Shown in pieces: positions 1-7,261 of a DNA stretch of 28,126 nt. Within the stretch, counting starts at the first letter, position 1. The number at the start of each line of letters is the position of its first letter. Made by a program: the position numbers and the translations under genes. This DNA comes from Candidatus Cloacimonadota bacterium. Lineage in GTDB: Bacteria; Cloacimonadota; Cloacimonadia; Cloacimonadales; Cloacimonadaceae. The notes under the pieces are model-generated. The model saw only the letters and a list, made by a program, of their open reading frames with translations, had not been told where the DNA came from and ran no database searches. The DNA is taken from NCBI GenBank assembly GCA_023392795.1, contig JAEWNJ010000080.1:1-28126 (forward strand). Reading direction: 5' to 3'.

Positions 1-185
1 CGCAGGTCATCCGCACGATGTTCAAACTCCCTTATCTGAGCCAGGCGGGCGTCAAACTGATCGATGCGCCCCTTCAGATAGTCCTCCACTGCCAGTTGAA
101 ACGTAGTGGCAGAATCACTTACGATATCCAAAAAAGTGTCTATCTGGGATTCGACAAAGCGAGTGGTCTTGAGTAGCAGCGCCAT
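1..185 (-). CDS. DUF47/PhoU-like phosphate regulator, N-terminal part
   Basis: This is the first ~61 residues of a leftward gene cut by the window edge. The protein starts MALLLKTTRFVESQIDTFLD and has a helical N-terminus with the segment FEHRADDLR, which resembles the E-x-x-A-D motif of DUF47 (TIGR00153) proteins, four-helix relatives of PhoU. Family members usually sit next to a PiT-type phosphate transporter and are thought to regulate it; if so, the transporter lies beyond the left edge. The ATG is preceded by a purine-rich AGGATAGGTAAG stretch and, further up, by a good sigma-70 promoter. Only the N-terminus is visible, so the family call is moderate and no metal-binding residues can be checked. 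Confidence 0.6.
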   Translation of the reverse strand, partial: MALLLKTTRFVESQIDTFLDIVSDSATTFQLAVEDYLKGRIDQFDARLAQIREFEHRADDL

Positions 186-217
186 ATTCTTACCTATCCT
201 GAACTTAGTTATTGTAC

Positions 218-246
218 AAGATAATACAACGGCAACATTTTGTCAA
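218..246 (-). promoter_or_regulatory. sigma-70-type promoter for the DUF47 gene
   Basis: On the minus strand a perfect TTGACA (241-246) is followed after 17 bases by TATCTT (218-223). The predicted start near 211 would give a leader of about 25 bases before the ATG at 185. It is a sequence match only. Confidence 0.6.
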
Positions 247-329
247 GCTCCGCGCCTTTCTTGCCTTCTTGAACTTCGTTTGGCTCTTGTGAACCGGTCT
301 GGTACCGATCATGAAAGTGCATGACCATT

Positions 330-387
330 CCCTGAGCGGCTGCCATCATGCGTAGCAACCAAAAGAAGCAAGGAGAATTGCTCAGGG
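330..387. repeat. 8-bp inverted repeat in the divergent intergenic region
   Basis: CCCTGAGC (330-337) and GCTCAGGG (380-387) are exact complements separated by 42 bases. The repeat lies between the DUF47 and add promoters, in a 296-base gap where I see no convincing gene. It could be an operator or decayed sequence; no function is implied. Confidence 0.3.
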
Positions 388-427
388 GGATCAGACTCAG
401 GCTGGATCGGGCCTCACAAGAAATCAT

Positions 428-455
428 TTGACAGCAGCCCTACACACAATATCTT
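428..455 (+). promoter_or_regulatory. sigma-70-type promoter for add
   Basis: TTGACA (428-433) and TATCTT (450-455) are separated by 16 bases. The same TATCTT -10 variant appears in the divergent promoter. A start near 462 would give a ~20-base leader carrying the AAGGAAAG ribosome binding site before the ATG at 482. Confidence 0.6.
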
Positions 456-481
456 GTCCGCTATGAAAGAAGGAAAGAACT

Positions 482-1561
482 ATGAAGATTAAAATGACCA
501 GAGAGCTCATTGAAAAGCTGCCCAAGACCGATCTGCACGTGCACCTCGACGGCAGCGTGCGTCTGCAGACGATCATTGATCTGGCACATGAAGGCGGGAT
601 CAAACTTCCCACCACAGACGTGGAAGAACTGCGTAAACTGATAGTATGCGGCGATCACACCGTTAGTCTGGACGATTATCTGCGGGGCTTCGACATTGTA
701 AATCTTGTTTTACAAAATAAGGAAGGCCTGCGTCGGGCGGCCTATGAACTGGCTGAAGATGCAGCGCGTGAAAACGTGCGCTACATGGAAGTACGCTATT
801 CCCCCATCCTGCATACACATGGCGGACTGAAGCTTACGGATATCTCGCAAGCTGTGATCGATGGGCTGAAGAAAGGCGAACGCGATTTTGGAATTCAGAC
901 CGGAGTCATCATCTGCGGTATTCGGAATATGGATCCCACCACATCCCTGAAGCTGGCTGAGCTGGCTATCGCCTTCAAGAATAAGGGTGTTATCGCTTTT
1001 GATCTGGCTGGTGGTGAGTACAATCATCCTGCCAAAGACCATAAAGACGCCTTCGATCTGGCGCTGCGGAACAACCTCAATATCACCATTCATGCCGGAG
1101 AAGCTTACGGTCCGGAATCCATCCATCAAGCCCTGCATTACTGCGGTACTCACCGCATTGGCCATGGCACCCGGCTGGTGGAAGACGGGGATCTGCTAAA
1201 CTACGTGAATGACCATCGCATCCCTCTGGAGATCTGCATCAAGAGCAATTTGCACACCAAAGCGGTGAAGAACATCAAGAGCCATCCCATTGATTTTTAT
1301 ATTGATTACGGCCTCCGGGTAACGATCAATACCGATAATCGAACCATCAGCGACACCACCGTGACCGATGAATACATGCTCGCCATCGACAAGCTGGGCC
1401 TGGATTATGCCACGGTGAAAAACGTGATCCTGAACGGCTTTAAAAGCGCATTTCTGCCCTACAAGGAAAGAGTGAGATTGATCAATACGACCCTCAAAGA
1501 GATTGAGGACATCGAAGAAGCCGAGCTAAAGACCAAGGTAAAAGTAAAGGAAAATCTCTAG
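482..1561 (+). CDS. add: adenosine deaminase
   Basis: A 359-residue protein of normal family length that deaminates adenosine (and deoxyadenosine) to inosine in purine salvage, in the cytoplasm. The amidohydrolase metal and catalytic motifs are present in order: HVH at 19-21, IHAGE at 203-207 (His204, catalytic Glu207), RIGHG at 225-229 (His228) and NTDN at 283-286 (Asp285). The second aspartate found in vertebrate enzymes is Asn286 here, as I recall for many bacterial relatives, so substrate preference (adenosine, adenine or a nucleotide derivative) is less certain than the fold. The ATG has an AAGGAAAG site upstream. The stop lies only two bases before gmhA, so the two genes are almost certainly co-transcribed. 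Confidence 0.88.
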   Translation: MKIKMTRELIEKLPKTDLHVHLDGSVRLQTIIDLAHEGGIKLPTTDVEELRKLIVCGDHTVSLDDYLRGFDIVNLVLQNKEGLRRAAYELAEDAARENVRYMEVRYSPILHTHGGLKLTDISQAVIDGLKKGERDFGIQTGVIICGIRNMDPTTSLKLAELAIAFKNKGVIAFDLAGGEYNHPAKDHKDAFDLALRNNLNITIHAGEAYGPESIHQALHYCGTHRIGHGTRLVEDGDLLNYVNDHRIPLEICIKSNLHTKAVKNIKSHPIDFYIDYGLRVTINTDNRTISDTTVTDEYMLAIDKLGLDYATVKNVILNGFKSAFLPYKERVRLINTTLKEIEDIEEAELKTKVKVKENL

Positions 1562-1563
1562 CC

Positions 1564-2163
1564 ATGCCAGATACCATCCGTGACGCTCTGAATACTGCCC
1601 TGAGAACCCTGCAAAGCTTTGTAACCAGCGACGATCACATCCAGACCATGGAAGATATCGCCGCGCTGATTGCTGAGTGTTATCGCAACCACGGGCAGGT
1701 AATCATATTTGGCAATGGTGGCAGCATGTGTGATGCGATGCACTTCGCGGAAGAATTGACGGGCAGGTTTCGCCAGGACCGTCCTCCCCTTCCCGCAATC
1801 GCCATCAGCGATCCTTCGCACATCACCTGTGTGGGCAACGATTACGGTTTCGATGAGATCTTTGCCCGGGGTGTACAAGCCTACGGCAAGCCCAACGATG
1901 TCGCCATCGGCATCTCCACCAGCGGCAATTCTGAGAATATCCTGAGAGCCCTGGATCGTGCCATATCCATGGGGTTAAAGACCGTCGCCCTGCTGGGTAA
2001 AGATGGCGGCAAACTAAAGGGACTCTGCGACCTGGAATTGGTCATTCCCGGCGAAACCAGCGACCGCATCCAGGAAGTGCACATGGCAATCCTGCACATC
2101 CTGATCGAGAAGATCGAAAGAGATCTGTTTTTCCCCGCCCCCAAAGAGGCATTATACACCTGA
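1564..2163 (+). CDS. gmhA: D-sedoheptulose-7-phosphate isomerase
   Basis: A 199-residue single-SIS-domain protein matching GmhA, which converts sedoheptulose 7-phosphate to D-glycero-D-manno-heptose 7-phosphate, the first step toward the ADP-heptose used in LPS inner core. Seen in the sequence: the sugar-phosphate loop FGNGGSMCDAMHFAEELTGR (49-68, with Glu64 near the E. coli catalytic Glu65 position), ISTSGNSENILRAL (117-130), and QEVHMAILH (170-178) with His173 in the place of the second catalytic residue. It follows add directly. No other heptose gene is in the window; GmhB, HldE and HldD would have to lie elsewhere. A broader SIS-family sugar isomerase is the only real alternative. Confidence 0.87.
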   Translation: MPDTIRDALNTALRTLQSFVTSDDHIQTMEDIAALIAECYRNHGQVIIFGNGGSMCDAMHFAEELTGRFRQDRPPLPAIAISDPSHITCVGNDYGFDEIFARGVQAYGKPNDVAIGISTSGNSENILRALDRAISMGLKTVALLGKDGGKLKGLCDLELVIPGETSDRIQEVHMAILHILIEKIERDLFFPAPKEALYT

Positions 2164-2179
2164 CAACAAAGGACAAATC

Positions 2180-3205
2180 ATGAAAAAGATATATCTGATC
2201 ATCATGCTTAGTCTCCTGCTCTGGAGCCTGAGCGCAGACTATTATGACAGCATTGGCAATCTGAATCAACAGGCCTTGCTGCTCGCTTTACGCAACCTGA
2301 TCGACACCAACACCAATTCCAGCTACGACGGCTCCAAGGACTACCTCTTCCAGGAACTGGATAATGTAAATGGCACGGTGAAATGCATTTACACCGGGCA
2401 GGTTTATACGATCAATTCCAGCTACAACGGGCAATCGAACCCCAATACAGAACACACCTACGCCCAAAGCTGGTTTTCCAGCAGCGAAAGCAGCCGAAAA
2501 AAGGCAGATCTGCATCACCTCTTTATTACCACTATGCAGGTAAACTCCTCCCGTGGCAATCTGCCCTTCAACACAGTGGCAAGCATCCCTGCCTCTACGG
2601 TTTATTACGACAATACTCCCTGGCAGAGCTATCGTGGAAACGATAACTGGGGCAAAACCGTTTTTGAGCCCGCCAATCAATCCAAAGGCAACGTAGCCAG
2701 AGCTTTGCTGTATTTCTACACCCGCTACAATGACGGCCTTACTCAGGGCGGTGTGAATATGATTCCCATCTTGCGCACCTGGCATCAGGCCGATCCGCCC
2801 GATAACGCGGAGATCGCCCGCAATCAGGGAGTGTACGAGTTTCAAACCAATCGCAATCCCTACGTGGATCATCCGGAATACGTAGAACGCATTTGGGGTC
2901 CCGTAAGTAACGAAGATTGGGTTCAGAACAGCGGTCCCAGCCTGAGAATCGATAACGTGTACCCCAATCCTTTCCGGGAAAACGTACAGGTGATCGTGGA
3001 CCGTAAAGATGCCAAAGCCATTGCCGTGGATGTTTATAATATCCGTGGCGCCAGGGTCTATAGCGAAAGCCTGACCGCCAATGACAATCGCTTTGATTGG
3101 AATGGACGGGATTTTGAGGGAAGGCAATTGGGACAGGGGATCTATTTCATCCGTTTGAGCGATGGTGAAAGTAGCGTAAGTACCAAAACGCTGTTGCTGC
3201 GATAG
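2180..3205 (+). CDS. secreted endonuclease I family nuclease with T9SS-like sorting tail
   Basis: A 341-residue exported nuclease. Residues 1-19 form a signal peptide (KK, then a hydrophobic run ending LSA). Residues ~30-240 are an endonuclease I (EndA/Bsn) domain: NTEHTYAQSWF at 89-99 with the candidate catalytic His92, KADLHHLF at 108-115, and the conserved end NRNPYVDHPEYVERIWG at 224-240. Residues ~256-341 form a beta-sandwich sorting tail beginning IDNVYPNPF and ending in a short basic C-terminus, the pattern of type IX secretion cargo in Bacteroidota-like bacteria. The likely job is degrading extracellular DNA or RNA for nutrients. AAAGGA precedes the ATG. It lies 16 bases after gmhA, so it may share that transcript. 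Confidence 0.85.
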   Translation: MKKIYLIIMLSLLLWSLSADYYDSIGNLNQQALLLALRNLIDTNTNSSYDGSKDYLFQELDNVNGTVKCIYTGQVYTINSSYNGQSNPNTEHTYAQSWFSSSESSRKKADLHHLFITTMQVNSSRGNLPFNTVASIPASTVYYDNTPWQSYRGNDNWGKTVFEPANQSKGNVARALLYFYTRYNDGLTQGGVNMIPILRTWHQADPPDNAEIARNQGVYEFQTNRNPYVDHPEYVERIWGPVSNEDWVQNSGPSLRIDNVYPNPFRENVQVIVDRKDAKAIAVDVYNIRGARVYSESLTANDNRFDWNGRDFEGRQLGQGIYFIRLSDGESSVSTKTLLLR

Positions 3206-3222
3206 AAGGCTTTAGGGAAGCC

Positions 3223-3359
3223 ATAGGATTCGACACGTCTCCCCACCCCAAACCCTCGCAGTGCTCTGCTTTGGGTACCCCGGTCGTGTCGAAGGAACTT
3301 CAGTTCAGTAAATGTAAGCAGCTTCGCTGCTTATGCAGACGAGACGTCTGCAATCCTAT
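3223..3359. repeat. nested multi-hairpin palindromic element between convergent genes
   Basis: An outer inverted repeat, ATAGGATT (3223-3230) with AATCCTAT (3352-3359), encloses three hairpins. The first has arms TTCGACACG (3229-3237) and CGTGTCGAA (3285-3293) and inner stems CCCAAA/TTTGGG (3247-3252, 3270-3275) and GCAG/CTGC (3258-3261, 3266-3269). The second has 8-bp arms TAAGCAGC/GCTGCTTA around a TTC loop (3315-3333). The third has 8-bp arms TGCAGACG/CGTCTGCA around an AGA loop (3334-3352). All stems listed are exact complements. The element fills the gap between the 3' ends of the endonuclease gene and rarA. There is no T-tract, so it is not a standard terminator; a REP/MITE-like repeat or a structured 3' end is more likely. 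Confidence 0.65.
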
Positions 3360-3387
3360 CCCCAGACTATGTCCATAAACGATGGAC

Positions 3388-4701
3388 TCACTCTTTACCG
3401 GGTCCTCGCAGCTTCTTCCACCACTCGATGCGCTTGGCGATATCCTTTTCAAAGCCGAAGGGGCCGGGGCTGTAGTAATCCTTTTCCGGCATTTGATCGG
3501 GGAAGTATTTCTGGTATTGGTAGTGGTTTTCGTAGTCGTGATCGTACTTGTAATCCTTGCCATAATCCAGGTCTTTCATCAGCTTGGTGGGGGCGTTTCG
3601 GATATGCAGGGGAACGCCATAGTGGCTGGTTTTGCGGGCATCGGCGGCAGCGGCAAAGTAGGCTGCGTCTGCACTATTGCTTTTAGGGGCTGTGGCGAGA
3701 TAGATCACCAATTGTGAGAGCGCTGCGTTTGCTTCCGGCATCCCGATGAAGAGCAGGGCATCTTTGGCGGCAATGGCTTGCACCAGGGCATTGGGATCCG
3801 CCAGGCCTACATCCTCAGAGGCGAAGCGGATAAGTCTGCGCACGATGTAGCGCGCGTCCTCCCCCGCTTCCAGCATGCGAGCCAGCCAATACAATGCAGC
3901 TTGGGGATCGCTGCCCCGCAGAGACTTATGCAGCGCTGAGATCAGGTTGTAATGCTCCTCGCGGTTTTTGTCGTAAAACATGGTCTTCTTGGCCAGCACA
4001 GACGCCAAATCCTTGATCTCGGGATGCGGGTTCTCCTTCAGATAGGAAGCGATCAGTTCCAGTTCGTTCAGCGCGCGGCGGGCATCTCCCCCGCTGTTGG
4101 ATGCCATCCACTGGATCACGTCATCATCGCATTCCAGACCCATTTCTCCAAATCCAGTACGGAGGATGTCGGCGATATCCTCCGCCGTAAGCGCTTCCAG
4201 CACAAATACATGACAGCGGGATAGCAGCGCCGGGATCACTTCGAAAGAGGGATTCTCAGTAGTTGCACCGATCAGGATGATGGCGCCACTTTCCACATAG
4301 GGTAAAAAGGCATCCTGTTGCGATTTATTGAAGCGATGGATCTCATCGATGAAGAGGATGGTGCGCTCACCCTTGTGGCGATGTGCCCAATCGGCATCCT
4401 TCATCACGCCCTTGACGTCGTTGATGCCGGAAAGCACCGCACTGAAATGCACAAAGCGATGATGAGCGGCACCTTCGATGATTCGGGCGATGGTGGTCTT
4501 ACCCGTTCCGGGAGGACCCCAGAGGATAAAGCTGTGATAACTCCCGCTGCGGATCATCTGCGCCAGCAGCGAATCTCCCGCCACCAGTTTATGCTGTCCG
4601 CGCAAGCTCTCGAGGCTGGTTGGGCGCAGCTTTTCCGCCAGGGGTATGGCCCGCCCTTCCTGCTCGCTGTGCTCGAAAATATCGCTTTGATCTTTGCGCA
4701 A
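3388..4701 (-). CDS. rarA: replication-associated recombination protein A (AAA+ ATPase)
   Basis: A 437-residue RarA/MgsA protein, related to clamp-loader ATPases, which acts at stalled or gapped replication forks. Residues ~20-200 are the AAA+ module: Walker A GPPGTGKT (62-69), Walker B ILFIDE (115-120) and sensor-1 region GATTENPSFEV (145-155). The C-terminal half carries the helical tetramerisation region typical of the family, and the length matches. The start is a TTG three bases after the upstream stop, chosen because GGAAGG sits seven bases before it and the protein then begins normally for the family. The order permease - ferritin-like - rarA with short gaps suggests one transcript. 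Confidence 0.9.
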   Translation of the reverse strand: MRKDQSDIFEHSEQEGRAIPLAEKLRPTSLESLRGQHKLVAGDSLLAQMIRSGSYHSFILWGPPGTGKTTIARIIEGAAHHRFVHFSAVLSGINDVKGVMKDADWAHRHKGERTILFIDEIHRFNKSQQDAFLPYVESGAIILIGATTENPSFEVIPALLSRCHVFVLEALTAEDIADILRTGFGEMGLECDDDVIQWMASNSGGDARRALNELELIASYLKENPHPEIKDLASVLAKKTMFYDKNREEHYNLISALHKSLRGSDPQAALYWLARMLEAGEDARYIVRRLIRFASEDVGLADPNALVQAIAAKDALLFIGMPEANAALSQLVIYLATAPKSNSADAAYFAAAADARKTSHYGVPLHIRNAPTKLMKDLDYGKDYKYDHDYENHYQYQKYFPDQMPEKDYYSPGPFGFEKDIAKRIEWWKKLRGPGKE

Positions 4702-4704
4702 AGC

Positions 4705-5172
4705 TCAGCCTTCCATGAAACCGTCCAATTCGGAGGGATCGTACCACTGCACGAGGCCCTGGATGCGTTCCAACTCGGTAAAGAGCACTTCCTTGTGGTT
4801 GGTTTCTTCCTCGGCGAAGTTTTTGAGCAGTGCTTTGGTGGAGCCGTCGGGAGTCTGTTCCGCCAGCTTCAGATAGATGTTTTGGGCCAGTTCTTCCCGG
4901 GAGATGGCAAATTCCAGCACTGCTCTGGGATCTTCCAGTTTCACTCCCTGCATCTCCATATCCAGATTGTCCATCAGATGCAACTTGCTGCCGGGAAATT
5001 CCTCAGCAAAGATCTCGCGCATCTTGGCTTCGTGGTTTTCTTCATACTGTACCAATTGATTAAACACCTGGGCGGATTCAGGATTTCTAAAGCTGCGCGC
5101 GAGGGCTTTATACAGGTTTTGCGACCGGATCTCGGCCTCGATGGCGATGCGGAATGCTTCTTGTCGTTTCAT
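4705..5172 (-). CDS. ferritin-like (rubrerythrin-type) di-iron protein
   Basis: A 155-residue, mostly helical protein. It shows the repeated carboxylate/histidine pattern of ferritin-like four-helix bundles: Glu at positions 12 and 14 of the first helix, YEENHE (48-53), REELAQNIY (92-100) and EEETNHKEVL (120-129), that is two E-x-x-H-type motifs plus helix glutamates. No rubredoxin CxxC pair is present, so it is an erythrin-like domain rather than full rubrerythrin. Likely roles are peroxide reduction or iron handling in an anaerobe. The ATG follows a GAGAGG site, and the stop is three bases before rarA. The exact enzymatic activity cannot be told from sequence. Confidence 0.78.
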   Translation of the reverse strand: MKRQEAFRIAIEAEIRSQNLYKALARSFRNPESAQVFNQLVQYEENHEAKMREIFAEEFPGSKLHLMDNLDMEMQGVKLEDPRAVLEFAISREELAQNIYLKLAEQTPDGSTKALLKNFAEEETNHKEVLFTELERIQGLVQWYDPSELDGFMEG

Positions 5173-5197
5173 GTTAACCTCTCTATAGTGTTGATTT

Positions 5198-6433
5198 TTA
5201 GACGTTTCTGCGGATCAATTCCACGGCGTTGATATCCCTTAGTTTACGCAAGGGAAGCTGCACGCTGAGATAGGTGAGTAAGTAGGACACAAATATCACC
5301 AGAAAGTAATCTGCCAGCTGCATCTTGACTGGGAGCACGATCGCCCCGCCCATCCTTACAAGCCCGGTACGATCCTGGATGATCAGCACGATACCGGAAA
5401 GAATCAACCCGGCCACAATCCCAATGCTACAGAGCATAAATCCCTGGTACAAAAAGAGTTTCCTCAGATCTCGATCACTGTAGCCCAGGGCTTTTAGCAG
5501 GCCCAATTCCCGCTTCTTTTGGGTGATTATCTTCAGCAGCGAACCCGTCAGGTTAAAGCCGGCGATCACGAACATGAAGAGCAGAATCACAAACATCAGG
5601 TATTTCTCAAAGCGGATGGCAGAATACAGACTGGAATCAAACGCGCTCCAATCCTCCAACCGGTGATCGGGAAAGAGCGGAGCCAGCCTGTTGATGTGCC
5701 TGCGGCTGTTTTTGGGATCCCCGCTGCTGATCTCAATGTAATCAATCTCGTCGGCATAAGAGCTGAAGGACTGTGCCACCTTCAGCGGGATGTAGCTGAA
5801 GCTCTGATCATATTCCGGCATTCCGGCGGCAAAGATGGCGACCACGCGCAGTTTGTGCACCCGGGGCAGCAAGCCGAAGGCAGTGGGGATATTGAAATTT
5901 GGGGATATCAATTGAATCTCGTCGTCCAGATAAACCCCCAGTTCCTGAGCCAGACCTGCGCCCAGGGCAATGCCGGAATCCTGAAAACTGGCGGCATCAA
6001 CGGCTCCGGAGATAACCCCCTCTTCGCCAAAGGCCGTTCGTAACACAGGACTAACCTCCTTCTGGAGAGCGGGATCAATGCCAAAACACACGGCCGGCAT
6101 GGCGCGGGAGCCACTCCTGAGCAGCAATTCACTGCGGACCACCGGGGCAGCCTGAAACCCCTGTGCTTCGATCCTGGCCAGGATGCTGGCATAACCTTTC
6201 AGAGAGGAGCCATCAGAGGAACTGAGCCGCATTTCGGACAGCGTGCCGATGATGCGTCCGCTGATATCTTCACGAAAGCCATTCATCACGGAAGACACAG
6301 TGATCAGCGCCATTACGCCGAGAGTGATGCCCAATAGGGTAAAAAGGTGCCCTGAGCCGATTCCGAGCCGGCTTCTTCCTGCCAGATATTTCCGCGCCAG
6401 GTAGCGGACACTGCCGTTTATCTTTCCCTTCAT
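5198..6433 (-). CDS. LolC/LolE-type ABC transporter permease
   Basis: A 411-residue inner-membrane protein with the MacB/LolC-E layout: a short basic N-terminus, a first membrane segment (about 27-49, containing GITLGVMALITVSSVMNGF), a large periplasmic domain, and three C-terminal membrane segments with the FtsX-like sequence ITQKKRELGLLKALGYSDRD between them. Relatives release lipoproteins from the inner membrane for outer-membrane sorting (Lol) or act in MacB-like pumps. No ATPase partner is adjacent, so it is not named lolC or lolE. The reading frame stays open upstream to 6688, but the ATG at 6433 gives family-typical length; the upstream part looks non-coding and contains a strong inverted repeat. 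No Shine-Dalgarno is visible at this ATG. Confidence 0.8.
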   Translation of the reverse strand: MKGKINGSVRYLARKYLAGRSRLGIGSGHLFTLLGITLGVMALITVSSVMNGFREDISGRIIGTLSEMRLSSSDGSSLKGYASILARIEAQGFQAAPVVRSELLLRSGSRAMPAVCFGIDPALQKEVSPVLRTAFGEEGVISGAVDAASFQDSGIALGAGLAQELGVYLDDEIQLISPNFNIPTAFGLLPRVHKLRVVAIFAAGMPEYDQSFSYIPLKVAQSFSSYADEIDYIEISSGDPKNSRRHINRLAPLFPDHRLEDWSAFDSSLYSAIRFEKYLMFVILLFMFVIAGFNLTGSLLKIITQKKRELGLLKALGYSDRDLRKLFLYQGFMLCSIGIVAGLILSGIVLIIQDRTGLVRMGGAIVLPVKMQLADYFLVIFVSYLLTYLSVQLPLRKLRDINAVELIRRNV

Positions 6434-6439
6434 GGCAGC

Positions 6440-6468
6440 ATGTTTTTTCCGCGCGGAACTAAAGTCAA
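6440..6468 (-). promoter_or_regulatory. possible promoter abutting the LolC/E-type gene
   Basis: On the minus strand TTGACT (6463-6468), 17 bases, then AAACAT (6440-6445, a weak -10), with only six bases to the ATG at 6433. If real, the transcript would start at or next to the start codon, fitting the missing ribosome binding site. The -10 match is poor, so confidence is low. Confidence 0.3.
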
Positions 6469-6559
6469 GCTTCTTTTTGCTCCGTCTCATTCGGAGTTGC
6501 AAATGCTTCTTATTGATCTTACCCGCCATCCGGGGAGGGCTTCGCTGGCTTTCTGGCCA

Positions 6560-6609
6560 CTTGCCACCCTGTTGGATTCCTCTTACGTCCCACGTGAGAG
6601 GGTGGCAAG
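6560..6609. repeat. 11-bp inverted repeat with inner hairpin
   Basis: CTTGCCACCCT (6560-6570) and AGGGTGGCAAG (6599-6609) are exact complements. Inside, TCTTACGT and ACGTGAGA can pair with one G-T mismatch. The element sits in the divergent region between the permease gene and the ECF sigma gene, with no T-tract. It may be an operator, a repeat element, or a structured leader. Confidence 0.55.
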
Positions 6610-6675
6610 AGAGTGGTAACAGCAAAGGGAACCAGAAATGGATTAGCAGATTGCGGGGAATTGGCCTATTCCTAC

Positions 6676-6704
6676 TTGCAGCGACCAAGATTTTGCCTTA
6701 GTAT
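6676..6704 (+). promoter_or_regulatory. promoter of the ECF sigma operon
   Basis: TTGCAG (6676-6681), 17-base spacer, TAGTAT (6699-6704), with AAGAGG at 6707-6712 serving as the ribosome binding site for the ATG at 6722. The predicted transcript would start at or near the ribosome binding site, so the leader is very short. The pattern is sigma-70-like rather than ECF-like. Confidence 0.5.
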
Positions 6705-6721
6705 GTAAGAGGTATTTATAG

Positions 6722-7219
6722 ATGAAGAAAGAGCTTTTTGAAGATTTCCTGAGCCAGAATCAGCAGCGTATCTACCGCTATCTGATAGGCCTTACGGGCA
6801 ACGAGCATGATGCCATGGATCTCGTGCAGATGGTGTTTGTCTCGGTTTATGAGCATTTTGAGCGGATTGAGGAGGCCACTGCGCTTTCCTATGTATATCG
6901 CATCGCCCATAATAAGGCGATGACCTTCCTGAAGCAGAGGAGCCGCTACGTAACCGTAGATTCTGAGAAGTTTAAGAATCTGCCACAGCCGAAACCTCCG
7001 GAAGAGCCTGATTACAGCGATTTGCTCTTTTGTTTGCAAAGCTTGCCGCCGCGTCTGGCAGCTGTGATCAATCTGCAATACTATGAAAAGATGTCCTACA
7101 AAGAGATCTCCGAACACCTGGGAATTAGCGTGAAAGCGGTGGAATCGCTGTTAGTGAGAGCGAAACGGGTGCTGCGGAAAAAAATCCTGCAGGAAAGAAA
7201 GGATAAGGGGGTAACATGA
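6722..7219 (+). CDS. ECF-family RNA polymerase sigma factor
   Basis: A 165-residue group-IV sigma factor with only regions 2 and 4. Region 2 spans about 10-75 (GNEHDAMDLVQMVFVSVYEHF, then YRIAHNKAMTFLKQ, the -10 recognition helix). Region 4 spans about 105-155 (LPPRLAAVINLQYYEKMSYK, then the helix-turn-helix EISEHLGISVKAVESLLVRAK). It would direct RNA polymerase to a small regulon. The next gene encodes a zinc-finger anti-sigma protein and the two after that encode envelope proteins, so the signal is probably an envelope or metal stress sensed outside the cytoplasm. The inducer cannot be read from the sequence. Confidence 0.9.
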   Translation: MKKELFEDFLSQNQQRIYRYLIGLTGNEHDAMDLVQMVFVSVYEHFERIEEATALSYVYRIAHNKAMTFLKQRSRYVTVDSEKFKNLPQPKPPEEPDYSDLLFCLQSLPPRLAAVINLQYYEKMSYKEISEHLGISVKAVESLLVRAKRVLRKKILQERKDKGVT

Positions 7220-7261
7220 GAGGAAGCGATGTATGCTTTACGAAATTTAAGGAGAAGACAG

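Noticed and set aside
209..427. 72-codon leftward frame in the first intergenic region
   Set aside because: It overlaps both divergent promoters, lacks a ribosome binding site and has no family resemblance.
2288..3127. Leftward 279-codon open frame opposite the endonuclease gene
   Set aside because: The endonuclease on the plus strand has a signal peptide, catalytic motif and sorting tail; the antisense frame has none.
4318..5232. Rightward 304-codon open frame opposite rarA and the ferritin-like gene
   Set aside because: Antisense shadow: it covers two clearly conserved leftward genes, crosses their junction and shows no recognisable motif.
6626..6660. ECF-type autoregulatory promoter (GGAAC-like -35) before the sigma gene
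   Set aside because: A GGGAACC stretch is present, but no matching -10 element lies at the right distance; the sigma-70-like pair at 6676-6704 is better.
6434..6688. 85-residue N-terminal extension of the LolC/E-type permease
   Set aside because: Family length and the first membrane helix fit the ATG at 6433; the extension contains a strong inverted repeat and low-quality protein sequence with no ribosome binding site at its Met codons.
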